This document shows positions 14,087 to 22,759 of a stretch of DNA of 64,000 nucleotides, piece after piece. Numbering within the stretch: position 1 is the first letter of the stretch; each line of letters starts with the position of its first letter. The DNA lies in the NCBI RefSeq assembly GCF_013410655.1, contig NZ_JACCFP010000001.1, forward strand, positions 372,001-436,000, in the 5' to 3' direction. Origin of the DNA: Nocardioides thalensis. Its GTDB lineage: Bacteria > Actinomycetota > Actinomycetes > Propionibacteriales > Nocardioidaceae. Made by a program: the position numbers and the translations under genes. The notes beneath the pieces were generated by a model, which did not search any database, was not told the origin of the DNA, and saw nothing but the letters and a program-made list of their open reading frames with translations.

Positions 14087-16702
14087 ATGATGCGTCTGCT
14101 TCGTGCTGCCCTCACCGCCCTCGCCGCCAGCGGCCTGCTGGTCACCGCGCTGGCGCCCGCCGCTCCGGCCCGGGAGCCGGACCCCGCGACCGAGCGGTAC
14201 CGACCGCACGTCCACTTCTCGCCGGAGAAGAACTGGATGAACGACCCCAACGGGATGGTCTTCCACGAGGGGACCTGGCACCTGTTCTTCCAGCACAACC
14301 CGTCCGGCACGCGCTGGGGCAACATGAGCTGGGGTCACGCGACGTCGCCCGACCTCTTCCACTGGGAGCAGCAGCCGCTGGCGATCCCGCAGACCTTCGA
14401 CGACGCGGGCAACCCCGTGGAGGACATCTTCTCCGGGTCCGTGGTGTCGGACGAGACGAACTCCTCGGGCCTCGGCACCGCGGCGAACCCGCCGCTCGTC
14501 GCGCTCTACACGAGCGCCTACACCTCGCACCACCCGACGCTCGCCGGTCGCCAGGCGCAGTCCCTGGCCTACAGCCTCGACAACGGACAGACCTGGACGA
14601 AGTACTCCGGGAACCCCGTCCTGGACAGGGGTTCCGCCAACTTCCGCGACCCCAAGGTGTTCCGCTACGACGGACCGGCCGGGTCGTACTGGGTGATGGT
14701 CGCGGTCGAGGCCGTCGACCACAAGGTGGTCCTCTACAAGAGCGAGAACCTCGTCGACTGGACCTACCTGAGCGAGTTCGGCAATGCCAACGCGACCGGT
14801 GGGATCTGGGAGTGCCCGGACCTCTTCCCGCTCCCCGTCGACGGCGACCCGGACAACGAGAAGTGGGTCCTCGTCGTCAACCTCAACCCCGGAGCCGTCG
14901 CCGGCGGCAGCGGCGGGCAGTACTTCGTCGGTGAGTTCGACGGCACGACGTTCACCTCGGAGTCGACCGTGGGCCGGGCCGAGCCGCCCGCGGGCGTGGA
15001 CCTCGGGTCCTTCGACGACGGCACCTTCGGCGGCTGGACCGTCGCCAACGAGCCCGGCAACGCTCAGCAGGGACCGTGGGGGAGCGGGCCGGCGGCGGGC
15101 ACCCTGCCCGGGCAGAACGTCGTGTCGGGTCACGCCGGCGCCGGTCTGGTGAACGGGTTCCACGGCGGTGACTGGCCGGTCGGGACGATGGAGTCCGAGC
15201 CGTTCACCATCGAGCGCGACTTCCTCAACTTCCTCGTCGGGGGCGGGCGGCACCCGCACGTGCCCGGCGCGCGCCTGGACAACGCACCACCCGCGGGCAC
15301 CCTCCTCTTCGAGGGCTTCGAGTACGCCGCCGGCGGCGTCGCCGACCACGGGTGGGAGCTGACCGGTGACTTCGCGCCCGAGCGCAACCCGTCGACCGCG
15401 GGCGGCGAGTACTACCTCGGCGAGAAGCGGCTCAACACCTGGGAGGGCGGCCCCCGCGGCGACGACAACCAGGGCACGCTGACCTCGCCGGCGTTTCCGC
15501 TCGACGGCGACCACGTCAGCTTCCTCCTGGGCGGCGGCCGCCGTACCGACGGGTCGCTGCAGGCCGAGCTGCTGGTCGACGGCGAGGTCGTCCGGTCCAC
15601 CACGGGCCCGGAGTCGGGTGCCCTGAACTGGAAGACCTGGGACGTCACTGACTACGCCGGCCGCACCGCGCGGCTGCGCCTGGTGGACCGTGCGACGGGC
15701 GGCTGGGGCCACCTCACGCTCGACCACGTGGTCGTCGGCGACGAGCCCGCCCGGGTGCGCAGCGACGAGACGAGCGTGAACCTCGTCGTCGATGGCGAGG
15801 TGGTCCGGACCGCCACCGGGAGCAACAGCGAGAGCCTCGACTGGGAGAGCTGGGACGTGCGCGACCTCGTCGGCGAGAGCGCGACCATCCGGCTGGTCGA
15901 CAACAACCGCTCGGGTTGGGGGCACCTGCTCGCGGACCAGTTCATGGCCGCCGACGCCCCGGCCCGCAAGGGCCTCACCAGCTATGACTGGCTCGACTGG
16001 GGCCGGGACTACTACGCAGCCGTGTCCTTCTCGGGCGTCCCGGACGGCCGGCGGGTGATGCTCGGCTGGATGAACAACTGGGACTACGCCAACGACATCC
16101 CCACCAGCACCTGGCGGAGCTCGATGGCGCTGCCGCGCGAGGTCGAGCTGGTCTCGACGCCGCAGGGTCCGCGCCTGGCCCAGCAGGTGGTCGACGAGAT
16201 CGCCCCGTTGCGCTCGCCGCGCGACCGGTGGTCGGCGAAGAAGCGCACCATCACGGGCACGACGACCCTGCCGGTCACCGGCGACGTCGTGCAGGTGGAC
16301 GCCCGGATCCGGCTCGGGTCCGCGGACGCGGCTGGCCTGAGCGTGCTCGGCGGGTCGGAGTCGGCGACGCGCATCGGATACGACGCGCGCCGTGGTGAGC
16401 TGCTCGTCGACCGCACCGACTCGGGCGACACCGACTTCCACCCGGCGTTCCCGTCGGTGGAGCGTGCGCCCGTGGCCTTGGAGAACGGGGTGCTGACCAT
16501 CCGCGTGTACGTCGACCGCGCCTCCGTGGAGGTCTTCACCGCCGACGGCCGGACCACGATCACCGACCAGGTGTTCCCGGAGGTCGGCGCCGACGACATC
16601 GGACTGTGGGCCGAGGGGGGCACCGCGCACCTCGAGCGGCTGACGGTCACGCCCCTCGAGCGGTCGATGTGGGCGGACGGGAAGCACCGCTCGCGGCCCT
16701 GA
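14087..16702 (+). CDS. Secreted GH32 fructanase (levanase/beta-fructofuranosidase) with inserted beta-sandwich domains
   Basis: An 871-residue exported glycoside hydrolase family 32 enzyme that should release fructose from levan, inulin or sucrose. The signal peptide covers about residues 1-29 (AAPARE cleavage region). The active site is complete: WMNDPNG with nucleophile D53, FRDP with D188, and WECPD with acid/base E242. At about residue 305 the propeller is interrupted by some 320 residues of beta-sandwich-like sequence; propeller sequence resumes at KGLTSYDWLDWGRDYYA and the C-terminal GH32C sandwich follows. ATG 14087 has a GAAGGAA site. The released fructose would feed the adjacent FrcBCA importer and kinase. 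Confidence 0.9.
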   Translation: MMRLLRAALTALAASGLLVTALAPAAPAREPDPATERYRPHVHFSPEKNWMNDPNGMVFHEGTWHLFFQHNPSGTRWGNMSWGHATSPDLFHWEQQPLAIPQTFDDAGNPVEDIFSGSVVSDETNSSGLGTAANPPLVALYTSAYTSHHPTLAGRQAQSLAYSLDNGQTWTKYSGNPVLDRGSANFRDPKVFRYDGPAGSYWVMVAVEAVDHKVVLYKSENLVDWTYLSEFGNANATGGIWECPDLFPLPVDGDPDNEKWVLVVNLNPGAVAGGSGGQYFVGEFDGTTFTSESTVGRAEPPAGVDLGSFDDGTFGGWTVANEPGNAQQGPWGSGPAAGTLPGQNVVSGHAGAGLVNGFHGGDWPVGTMESEPFTIERDFLNFLVGGGRHPHVPGARLDNAPPAGTLLFEGFEYAAGGVADHGWELTGDFAPERNPSTAGGEYYLGEKRLNTWEGGPRGDDNQGTLTSPAFPLDGDHVSFLLGGGRRTDGSLQAELLVDGEVVRSTTGPESGALNWKTWDVTDYAGRTARLRLVDRATGGWGHLTLDHVVVGDEPARVRSDETSVNLVVDGEVVRTATGSNSESLDWESWDVRDLVGESATIRLVDNNRSGWGHLLADQFMAADAPARKGLTSYDWLDWGRDYYAAVSFSGVPDGRRVMLGWMNNWDYANDIPTSTWRSSMALPREVELVSTPQGPRLAQQVVDEIAPLRSPRDRWSAKKRTITGTTTLPVTGDVVQVDARIRLGSADAAGLSVLGGSESATRIGYDARRGELLVDRTDSGDTDFHPAFPSVERAPVALENGVLTIRVYVDRASVEVFTADGRTTITDQVFPEVGADDIGLWAEGGTAHLERLTVTPLERSMWADGKHRSRP

Positions 16703-16718
16703 CCCCAGGTCTCCGGTC

Positions 16719-16749
16719 CGAAGCCCGGCCCCGAGGGGGCCGGGCTTCG
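16719..16749. terminator. Bidirectional hairpin terminator
   Basis: A perfect 14-bp stem (16719-16732 with 16736-16749) and 3-base loop lie 16 bases after the fructanase stop and 40 bases after the end of the convergent monooxygenase gene. It can serve both. Confidence 0.85.
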
Positions 16750-16788
16750 TCGTTCCCGACACGAGAACGTCCGGGGTGCCGCGTGCCC

Positions 16789-18681
16789 TCAGGCCGGCAG
16801 CGGGTACGGCGACAGCACGCCGAGGTAGGGACCGGGGTCGCCGTCCCAGTCGGCCGCGCGGATCGCTGCCTCGCTGCGACGACCGGTGATGATCCGGAAC
16901 AGCTCGGCGCGAGTCGCGGTCAGGGTCGCGGCGGGCTCGGTGCCGCCGAGCACCCAGGTGCGGTCGCCGTCCGACAGGCCCAGCGCCGGGGCGCCGGTCG
17001 CGACGAGTCGCTGGTCCAGCCAGGCGCGGTAGACCCCGAAGCCGGTCCGCGTGATCTCGGCGTCCGGCTCCGGTGGCACGCCGAGCGCCTCGCGCAGGTC
17101 CTCGAGGTGCGCGGACAGGTCGGCGAGCGGCGCGCTCAGCATCCACGGCGGTCCGGCGAGCGCAGGTCCGTCCCCGCGGCGTACCGCGGCGACGTACGCA
17201 CGGCCGTGGTGCGCGAGGTCGGACAGCACCTCCTCGGTCGTACGTCGCCTCCGCCGCTCGGTGTGGCCGGCGGTCCAGCGCTCGCGGGCGACCGCCGCGT
17301 CGGCGTCGGCCCAGGCCCGGTCCGCGGCCGGGAAGAAGCCGCCCCGCGTCGAGTCCTCGGCGACACCGGCCAGGTGGGCCACCAGGTCGCGGACCGACCA
17401 GTCCGGGCACGCGGGCACGGTCCGCTCGGCAACCTCGCGCTCCACGCCCTCGACGAGCGCGACGACCCGCCGCAGGCCGTCCTCGTAGGCGCTGGCCATG
17501 CGCCACCGCGCCGTCCGCTCGGCGGTCAGCACGTCGGACGGCCGGGTGCGCTTGGTGAAGGAGTCGAGGAACCCCTGCGCCGCGTCGGGGTCCGCGGCGA
17601 TGCCGGCGTACAGCCCCTCAGCCGCGGGACCCGGGAAGCGAGCGGCCATGAACGACCACTCGTAGTGCTCGGCCGCACGCGCGGCGCGCCAGTCGGCGTA
17701 GCCACCGAGGTCGCCGCCGGCGAGCAGGTGCTCCGCGACGTAGCGGGCCTGCGCGAGCGCGTCGCCGATGCCCTGCGCGGTCGCTGGGTGCTTCAGGTGG
17801 CCGGCGTCGCCGAGGGTCGCCCAGCCGGGCCCCGCCGCCGGCCGGAAGTAGCCGCGCATCATCGTCTCCGGCGCCGCCACGACCTTGCTGATCCGATCGG
17901 CGCCGGCCAGCAGGCGCGGGTTCAGCACGCCGGGGAACGACCCGAGCAGCGCGTGGTAGCGCTCCTCCAGCTCCTCCGGCGTTCCCCGGGTCAGGTCGGC
18001 GCGACCGGCGACGGAGAGCAGGTGCACGCCGTCCTCGCAGGGCACCGACATCAGCGCCCGGTCGGCATGGACGTCGAGGTGGCACCACTCGGAGCGGGGC
18101 AGCCCGGTCCAGTACGCGAGGAGGAACGCCATCTCCCCGCGCATCTCCTGCTCGGCCGGGAGCCCGAGGCGCCGCGCGACCGTCGATCGCTGCCCGTCGG
18201 CGGCGAGCACCCAGCGGGCGCCGAGCACCCGGCCGTCGTCGAGCACGACGCCCCGCGCCGGGTCGTCGGCGGTGCCGGCGCCGAGGACCTCGGTCACGCG
18301 CTGCCCGAGGTGCAGGTCGGCGCCCGCCTCGTGCGCCAGGTCGACCAGCACCGCGTCGAGGCTGATCCGCCGGACGCTGAGGCACCGGTCGTGCCCGCCG
18401 GACGGGGTGAACGCCCCCGCCACCGCCTGGCCGAGGACCCGCCAGCTGTAGCGCGCCGGCGCGAGGTCGTGCCGCGCGCGGAGCAGGTCCATCGCCCCGA
18501 GCCGCTCGAGCTCGGCGAGGGCGTCGGGAAACACGGTGTGCGTGGAGATGGCGTCGCTCGGGAACCGGTCGCGGTCGACCAGGGCCACCCGCCAGCCGCC
18601 GCGCGCGAGCAGGGTCGCCACGGTCGCCCCGGCGCAGCGGGCACCGACCACGATGGCGTCGTACGTCTCGATCTCGGTCAC
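16789..18681 (-). CDS. FAD-dependent monooxygenase fused to a maleylpyruvate isomerase-like domain
   Basis: A 630-residue fusion. Residues 1-400 are a PHBH-fold flavoprotein: FAD-binding start DAIVVGARCAGATVATLLARGG, a DG motif in VLAADGQRSTVARRLG and the GD motif LGDAGHLKHPATAQGIGDAL. Such enzymes hydroxylate aromatic or polyketide-like compounds or reduce prenyl chains. Residues 425-630 resemble the mycothiol-dependent maleylpyruvate isomerase/DinB-like fold (VPACPDWSVRDLVAHLAGVAED). The frame is unbroken across the joint. GTG 18681 overlaps the SARP stop codon by 4 bases, and a candidate SARP box lies 23-39 bases upstream. Confidence 0.85.
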   Translation of the reverse strand: MTEIETYDAIVVGARCAGATVATLLARGGWRVALVDRDRFPSDAISTHTVFPDALAELERLGAMDLLRARHDLAPARYSWRVLGQAVAGAFTPSGGHDRCLSVRRISLDAVLVDLAHEAGADLHLGQRVTEVLGAGTADDPARGVVLDDGRVLGARWVLAADGQRSTVARRLGLPAEQEMRGEMAFLLAYWTGLPRSEWCHLDVHADRALMSVPCEDGVHLLSVAGRADLTRGTPEELEERYHALLGSFPGVLNPRLLAGADRISKVVAAPETMMRGYFRPAAGPGWATLGDAGHLKHPATAQGIGDALAQARYVAEHLLAGGDLGGYADWRAARAAEHYEWSFMAARFPGPAAEGLYAGIAADPDAAQGFLDSFTKRTRPSDVLTAERTARWRMASAYEDGLRRVVALVEGVEREVAERTVPACPDWSVRDLVAHLAGVAEDSTRGGFFPAADRAWADADAAVARERWTAGHTERRRRRTTEEVLSDLAHHGRAYVAAVRRGDGPALAGPPWMLSAPLADLSAHLEDLREALGVPPEPDAEITRTGFGVYRAWLDQRLVATGAPALGLSDGDRTWVLGGTEPAATLTATRAELFRIITGRRSEAAIRAADWDGDPGPYLGVLSPYPLPA

Positions 18682-21600
18682 GGGTCCACCGTCTCGACCG
18701 GGCGTTGAGATCGTGTTGAGGGTCGCCGACGGGTGGGCGCGCAGCGGTCCAGCCAGCGTTCGGGCGCGCCGATGGCGGTGTAGACGGCGCGCGCACGATC
18801 GCGCCGGTGGGCCGCGTCCCGGGGCCTCCCGGCGCCATCGAGCAGGGCCGCCCACGCGAGCTCCGCCTCGGCCTGCCGCCACGGCAGCTGGTGCTGCGCG
18901 AACACGGCGACCGCCTCGGCGTACGCCGTCTCCGCCGCCATCGTGTCACCCCCGGTCCCGGCGACCGTGGCCCGCGCGAGCGCAACCTCGCCGCCGAGAC
19001 CCGCCCACCCGTCGCGGGGGAGGAGGTGCTCGCAGCGGTCGAGGTCGGCGCGCGCGTCCGCCAGGTCGACCTCCGCGCCGAGCTGCGCGCGTCGTGCGCG
19101 CACCCAGACCTCGCTCGGGACCTGCGGACCGGAGACCGCCACCTCGAGCACCTCGGTGAGCACGGCCAGGGCGCGGTCGCGCTCACCCAGCTCGGCGAGG
19201 GAGTCGGCGAGCCGCTTCGCGTGGAACAGCTCCTCGTGCCGGTTGCCGCTCGCCCGGTTGCTCGCGAGGTCGTCGGCGGCGTCGGCCGCCGATCGCTCCC
19301 ACTCCCCGTCGTAGTAGAGCAGGACCCGGTGGGCGAGGGCCTCTGCGGACAGAGATTGGGCCGTGCGGCGGGCGTCGTCGAGCTCGCCCATCAGGGCCAT
19401 CGCCCGGGCCAGCTGGTCGGCGACGGCCTCGTGCGGGTAGGCGAACGCGGCGAACCGCGGCTGGGCCAGCCCCTTGCGGCACCACGCGCGGCCGGTGGCC
19501 GGGTCGAGGAACAGCTCCGTCGCGATGTGCGCCGCGGCGTTGGCGGGCAGCCAGCCCACGTAGGCGTCGCCCAGCGAGTAGGCCGCCTGCCACGACGCCG
19601 CGAAGTGGTCGAAGGCGAGCGCCGCATCGCCGAGGTTGGCCGCGTGGTAGCCCGCGCCCCAGGCGGCGTACGCCTGGAGGTCGGCGCGACCGCCGTGCCG
19701 GGCCAGCTCGCCCGCCCGGCGCGCCGCCTCACCGAGCACGTCGATCCGGACGCCCCACATCGCCGCCTGCATCCGGCCCCGATGGAGGTGGAAGCGCTCC
19801 GCGATGTCGGGGCGGACCCGCTCCGCGGCGTCGAAGTGCTCCAGTGCCCGGGGGATGTCCGTCACCGAGTGGTGCATGCACAACGCGCCGCCGATGCGGC
19901 TGTGTGTCGTGCCGGCGGCGACGTGGTCGCCGAGCTCGAGCTGGCGACGCAGGGCGTCCTCGAGGAGCTCGACGGCGCGGGCGTGGTCCAGCCCGGCGCG
20001 CAGCCGCAGAAGCGCCACCCGGACCCGCGCGTCGGCCTGCTCGGCCGGTGGCGCGCCGCGGTCGAGGAACGGCAGCGCTCCTTCGGCGTGCTCCACGGCC
20101 TCGGTCCACGCGAGGGCCCGCGACGCGGTCTCTGCCGCAGCCAGGCTCGCTCGGCCGACCTCCAGCGGATCGGCGGCACCGCCCGCCCGACGCAGGTGGA
20201 CGGCCGCCGCCATGACGTCCTCGGGAAGCGGAGCCGGGGCGGCCAGGAGCACGTCCGCCACGCGGCGGTGCAGCTGCTCGCGGCGGGGCGGCGGCGTCTC
20301 GGCGTACACCGCCTCGCGCATCAGGGCGTGGGGGAACGCGTAGCCACCCGCCCAGGAGAGGCCCGACTCCACGAGGAAGCCGCGGGCGATCGCCGGCTCG
20401 AGCAGCTCGACGAGTCGCTCCTCGGGCTGGTCGAGCACGCGCGCGAGCCGGAGCAGCTCCACGTCGGGGCCGAGGACCGCCGCGGCGGCGACGGCGTCAC
20501 GTGTGCTCCTCGCCAGGCCGGCGAGCCGGTGCCGGAGCACGTCACGCACGCCGGCGGGCACCGATCCGGCCGTGTCGTCGATGCCCGCCATGTCGGACGG
20601 AGCAAGGTCGCGCAGCACCTCGGTCGCGAAGAACGGGTTGCCACCGGTGCGGTTCCAGAGGCGGTCCACGAACGCCGGAGGGGGTACGGCGCCGGTGACC
20701 TGCGCGACCAGGTCGGCGAGGTCGTCGACCTCCAGCGGGCGGAGGACCAGCCGGTCGGCGAGCCCACCGGCCGCGGCGTCGCCGACCAGCTCGAGGAGCG
20801 GCGCGTGGCGGCTGCCCGGCGGGTCGCGGTAGGCGATGACGACCATCGACCGCGCCGGCAGCGAGCGGCTCAGGTGGCGCAGCAGGGCAGCCGTGGCGGG
20901 GTCGATGCGCTCGGCGTCCTCGACCACGATCAGCACCGGGGCGTCGGAGGCGAGCTCGGCCAGCATCCACGCCACGGCGCCGAGGAACGCCGCGTGCCTG
21001 CCGGGGTCCTCGCTGTCGGGCGGTGGCCCGGCGCCGTCGGGGAGCAGCGGGGAGAGCCGTCGGCGCACCGGCTCGGGCGCCCTGCCGAGCACGTCGGCGA
21101 CCTCGTCCCCTGAGCGCAGCGCCGCGGCGATCGGCTGGTAGGGGAGGGACGCGTCGTCGCAGCGCGCCACCTTCACGGTCGCGCCGTCCTCGGCGGCGCG
21201 GTGGGCGAGCTCGGCGATCAGCCGGCTCTTGCCGACGCCGGCCGGTCCCGACACCAGGGCGACAGCCGCGCCTCCGTCGGCGACGCCCCGCCAGGCCTCC
21301 TCGAGGCTCGCGAGCTCGGCCGCGCGGCCGACGAGCGGGGAGCGCCGCAGCGCCGCCAGTACGGCGTCCGCCGGCTGGGGTCGACGCGCCCGCGTCGTGG
21401 TGCTGGCGAGGGCGGCCGGCTCGCTGACCGTGCCGAGCACCAGCGGGTCCTGGCGCAGGATGGCGGTCTCGAGCGACTGCAGCTCCGCGCCGGGGTCGAG
21501 CCCGAGCTCCTCGCCGAGCAGCTCCTTGGTGCTCGCGTACGCCGCCAGGGCGTCGGCCTGGCGCCCCGTCCGGTACAGCGCGACCATCAGCTGCGCGACG

Positions 21601-22208
21601 AACCGCTCGCGGAACGGGTGCCGGGCCACCAGCGACTGGAGACGTCCGATCGAGTCGTGGTGCCGACCGAGGGCGAGCGCCGCGGCGAGGTCGGCCTCCT
21701 CGGCGACGAGGCGCAGCTCGTCGAGGCGGGCGATCGCGGTCGCCGCGAAGTCGGGCGGTCCGAGGTCGGACAGCGGCTCGCCGTCCCAGAGCGACAGGGC
21801 GGTGCCGAGCAGGTGCGCGGCGCGCTCGTGGTCGCCGAGCCCGAGGGCCTCCTGGCCCCGCTCGAGGAGTCGCTCGAACACCTCGGTGTCGACGTCATCC
21901 CGTGCGACCGTGAGGGTGTAGCCGCCCGCTCGGGACACCAGGGCATCCGGCTCGCCCGCCGCGGCGAGCACTCGTCGTACGGCGCCGATGTGGGTGCGCA
22001 GCGTGATCACCGCGCCGTCGGTCGCGGACTCGCCCCAGAGCGCGTCGACGAGCCGCTCGCGGGAGAGGACCTGGTGGGGGTGCAGCAGGAGGATCGCGAG
22101 CAGCTCGCGCGGCCGGCGCCCGCCGAGGGGCAGCGCGGTGCCGTCGGGTGCCGACACTCTCAGCGGCCCGAGGATGCCGAAGCGCGGGCGCACGGAGGTC
22201 TCGCCCAT
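18678..22208 (-). CDS. Large SARP/BTAD transcriptional regulator with AAA ATPase and TPR-like repeats
   Basis: A 1176-residue regulator. Residues 5-95 are an OmpR-type winged helix (FGILGPLRVSAPDG, GGRRPRELLAILLLHP, VITLRTHIGAVRRVL). Residues 100-245 are the bacterial transcriptional activation domain. An AAA-type ATPase follows, with Walker A GPAGVGKS at 321-328 and Walker B-like VLIVVEDAERID. The C-terminal half is a helical TPR-like array. Large SARPs of this type activate secondary-metabolite or specialised catabolic genes. ATG 22208 has a TACCTT box 6 bases upstream, suggesting a leaderless message, and a 14-bp palindrome behind it. The stop overlaps the monooxygenase start. Confidence 0.88.
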   Translation of the reverse strand: MGETSVRPRFGILGPLRVSAPDGTALPLGGRRPRELLAILLLHPHQVLSRERLVDALWGESATDGAVITLRTHIGAVRRVLAAAGEPDALVSRAGGYTLTVARDDVDTEVFERLLERGQEALGLGDHERAAHLLGTALSLWDGEPLSDLGPPDFAATAIARLDELRLVAEEADLAAALALGRHHDSIGRLQSLVARHPFRERFVAQLMVALYRTGRQADALAAYASTKELLGEELGLDPGAELQSLETAILRQDPLVLGTVSEPAALASTTTRARRPQPADAVLAALRRSPLVGRAAELASLEEAWRGVADGGAAVALVSGPAGVGKSRLIAELAHRAAEDGATVKVARCDDASLPYQPIAAALRSGDEVADVLGRAPEPVRRRLSPLLPDGAGPPPDSEDPGRHAAFLGAVAWMLAELASDAPVLIVVEDAERIDPATAALLRHLSRSLPARSMVVIAYRDPPGSRHAPLLELVGDAAAGGLADRLVLRPLEVDDLADLVAQVTGAVPPPAFVDRLWNRTGGNPFFATEVLRDLAPSDMAGIDDTAGSVPAGVRDVLRHRLAGLARSTRDAVAAAAVLGPDVELLRLARVLDQPEERLVELLEPAIARGFLVESGLSWAGGYAFPHALMREAVYAETPPPRREQLHRRVADVLLAAPAPLPEDVMAAAVHLRRAGGAADPLEVGRASLAAAETASRALAWTEAVEHAEGALPFLDRGAPPAEQADARVRVALLRLRAGLDHARAVELLEDALRRQLELGDHVAAGTTHSRIGGALCMHHSVTDIPRALEHFDAAERVRPDIAERFHLHRGRMQAAMWGVRIDVLGEAARRAGELARHGGRADLQAYAAWGAGYHAANLGDAALAFDHFAASWQAAYSLGDAYVGWLPANAAAHIATELFLDPATGRAWCRKGLAQPRFAAFAYPHEAVADQLARAMALMGELDDARRTAQSLSAEALAHRVLLYYDGEWERSAADAADDLASNRASGNRHEELFHAKRLADSLAELGERDRALAVLTEVLEVAVSGPQVPSEVWVRARRAQLGAEVDLADARADLDRCEHLLPRDGWAGLGGEVALARATVAGTGGDTMAAETAYAEAVAVFAQHQLPWRQAEAELAWAALLDGAGRPRDAAHRRDRARAVYTAIGAPERWLDRCAPTRRRPSTRSQRPVETVDP
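18704..18720 (-). promoter_or_regulatory. Candidate SARP box upstream of the monooxygenase
   Basis: On the minus strand CTCAAC-ACGAT-CTCAAC, a 6-base direct repeat with an 11-bp period, the layout SARP activators recognise. Fifteen of 17 positions match the site at 23675-23691. It lies inside the 3' end of the SARP gene, 23 bases before the monooxygenase start. Confidence 0.55.
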
Positions 22209-22214
22209 GCCGGC

Positions 22215-22241
22215 AAGGTAGTCCGGAATCCGGCGCCGGAT
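22215..22241 (-). promoter_or_regulatory. SARP gene promoter with 14-bp palindrome
   Basis: TACCTT (minus strand, 22215-22220) lies 6 bases before the ATG and fits a -10 box. The perfect palindrome ATCCGGCGCCGGAT occupies 22228-22241, in the spacer and -35 region, where a repressor could block transcription. Confidence 0.4.
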
Positions 22242-22261
22242 CGGCGGTTCGGAAAACGGAG

Positions 22262-22296
22262 GAGGCGGGCCGGGGCGAGTGCCCGCGGCCCGCCTC
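22262..22296 (-). terminator. Hairpin terminator after the small secreted protein gene
   Basis: Perfect 10-bp arms (22262-22271 and 22287-22296) enclose a smaller GGGC/GCCC stem, starting 8 bases beyond the stop codon of the gene at 22304. It separates that gene from the SARP gene. Confidence 0.75.
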
Positions 22297-22303
22297 GGCC
22301 CGG

Positions 22304-22696
22304 TCAGGACCGGACGTCCCGCAGGCGGGACGTCGTGACCCGGATGGTGGGGCTGACGTCCGCGGAGCAGTCGGCCGTCTTGGTGACCTTGGCGTAGAAC
22401 CGGCCGGTCATCCCGGTGTTGCCGGTGCTCCACCGGCCGACGCCGCCGCTCACCTCGGTGTCGTCGGTGGCGATCCTGCGGTCGTCACCGCCGCCCTTGG
22501 TGCCGCGCTGCTTGAAGACGACGACCTTGCGGTCGTCCTTGCAGGAGGCCGAGCTGGAGACGGTGCCCGAGAGGTCGGTGCCTTCCGCCGTGATGGTCAC
22601 GGTCGAGCCGGCCGGGGCAGCGGCCGTGGCGGCGCTGATCGGCAGGGCCGCGAGGAGAGCGAGGGGGAGGATCGCTCGGAGGGTGGTGGTGCGCAT
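22304..22696 (-). CDS. Small secreted protein of unknown function
   Basis: A 130-residue protein with a clear Sec signal peptide (MRTTTLRAILPLALLAALPIS, then Ala-rich ATAAAPAG; cleavage near residue 26). The mature part is about 100 residues, beta-rich in appearance, with two cysteines (in SASCKDD and TADCSAD) that could form one disulfide, and charged KDDRKVVVFKQRG. I do not recognise a family. ATG 22696 has an AGAAGGAAG ribosome site. It lies between the methyltransferase and the SARP gene and is closed by its own terminator. Confidence 0.7.
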   Translation of the reverse strand: MRTTTLRAILPLALLAALPISAATAAAPAGSTVTITAEGTDLSGTVSSSASCKDDRKVVVFKQRGTKGGGDDRRIATDDTEVSGGVGRWSTGNTGMTGRFYAKVTKTADCSADVSPTIRVTTSRLRDVRS

Positions 22697-22759
22697 GATG
22701 ACTTCCTTCTGGTGATGGGTGATGGGTGGTGATGGATGGGTGGTGGGCTCGTGGTGGCG

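Noticed and set aside
13886..17506. A 1200-codon open frame on the minus strand opposite the fructanase
   Set aside because: It is the antisense shadow of a GC-rich gene: no recognisable domain, Arg/Gly/Pro-heavy composition, and the plus-strand GH32 active-site motifs are complete.
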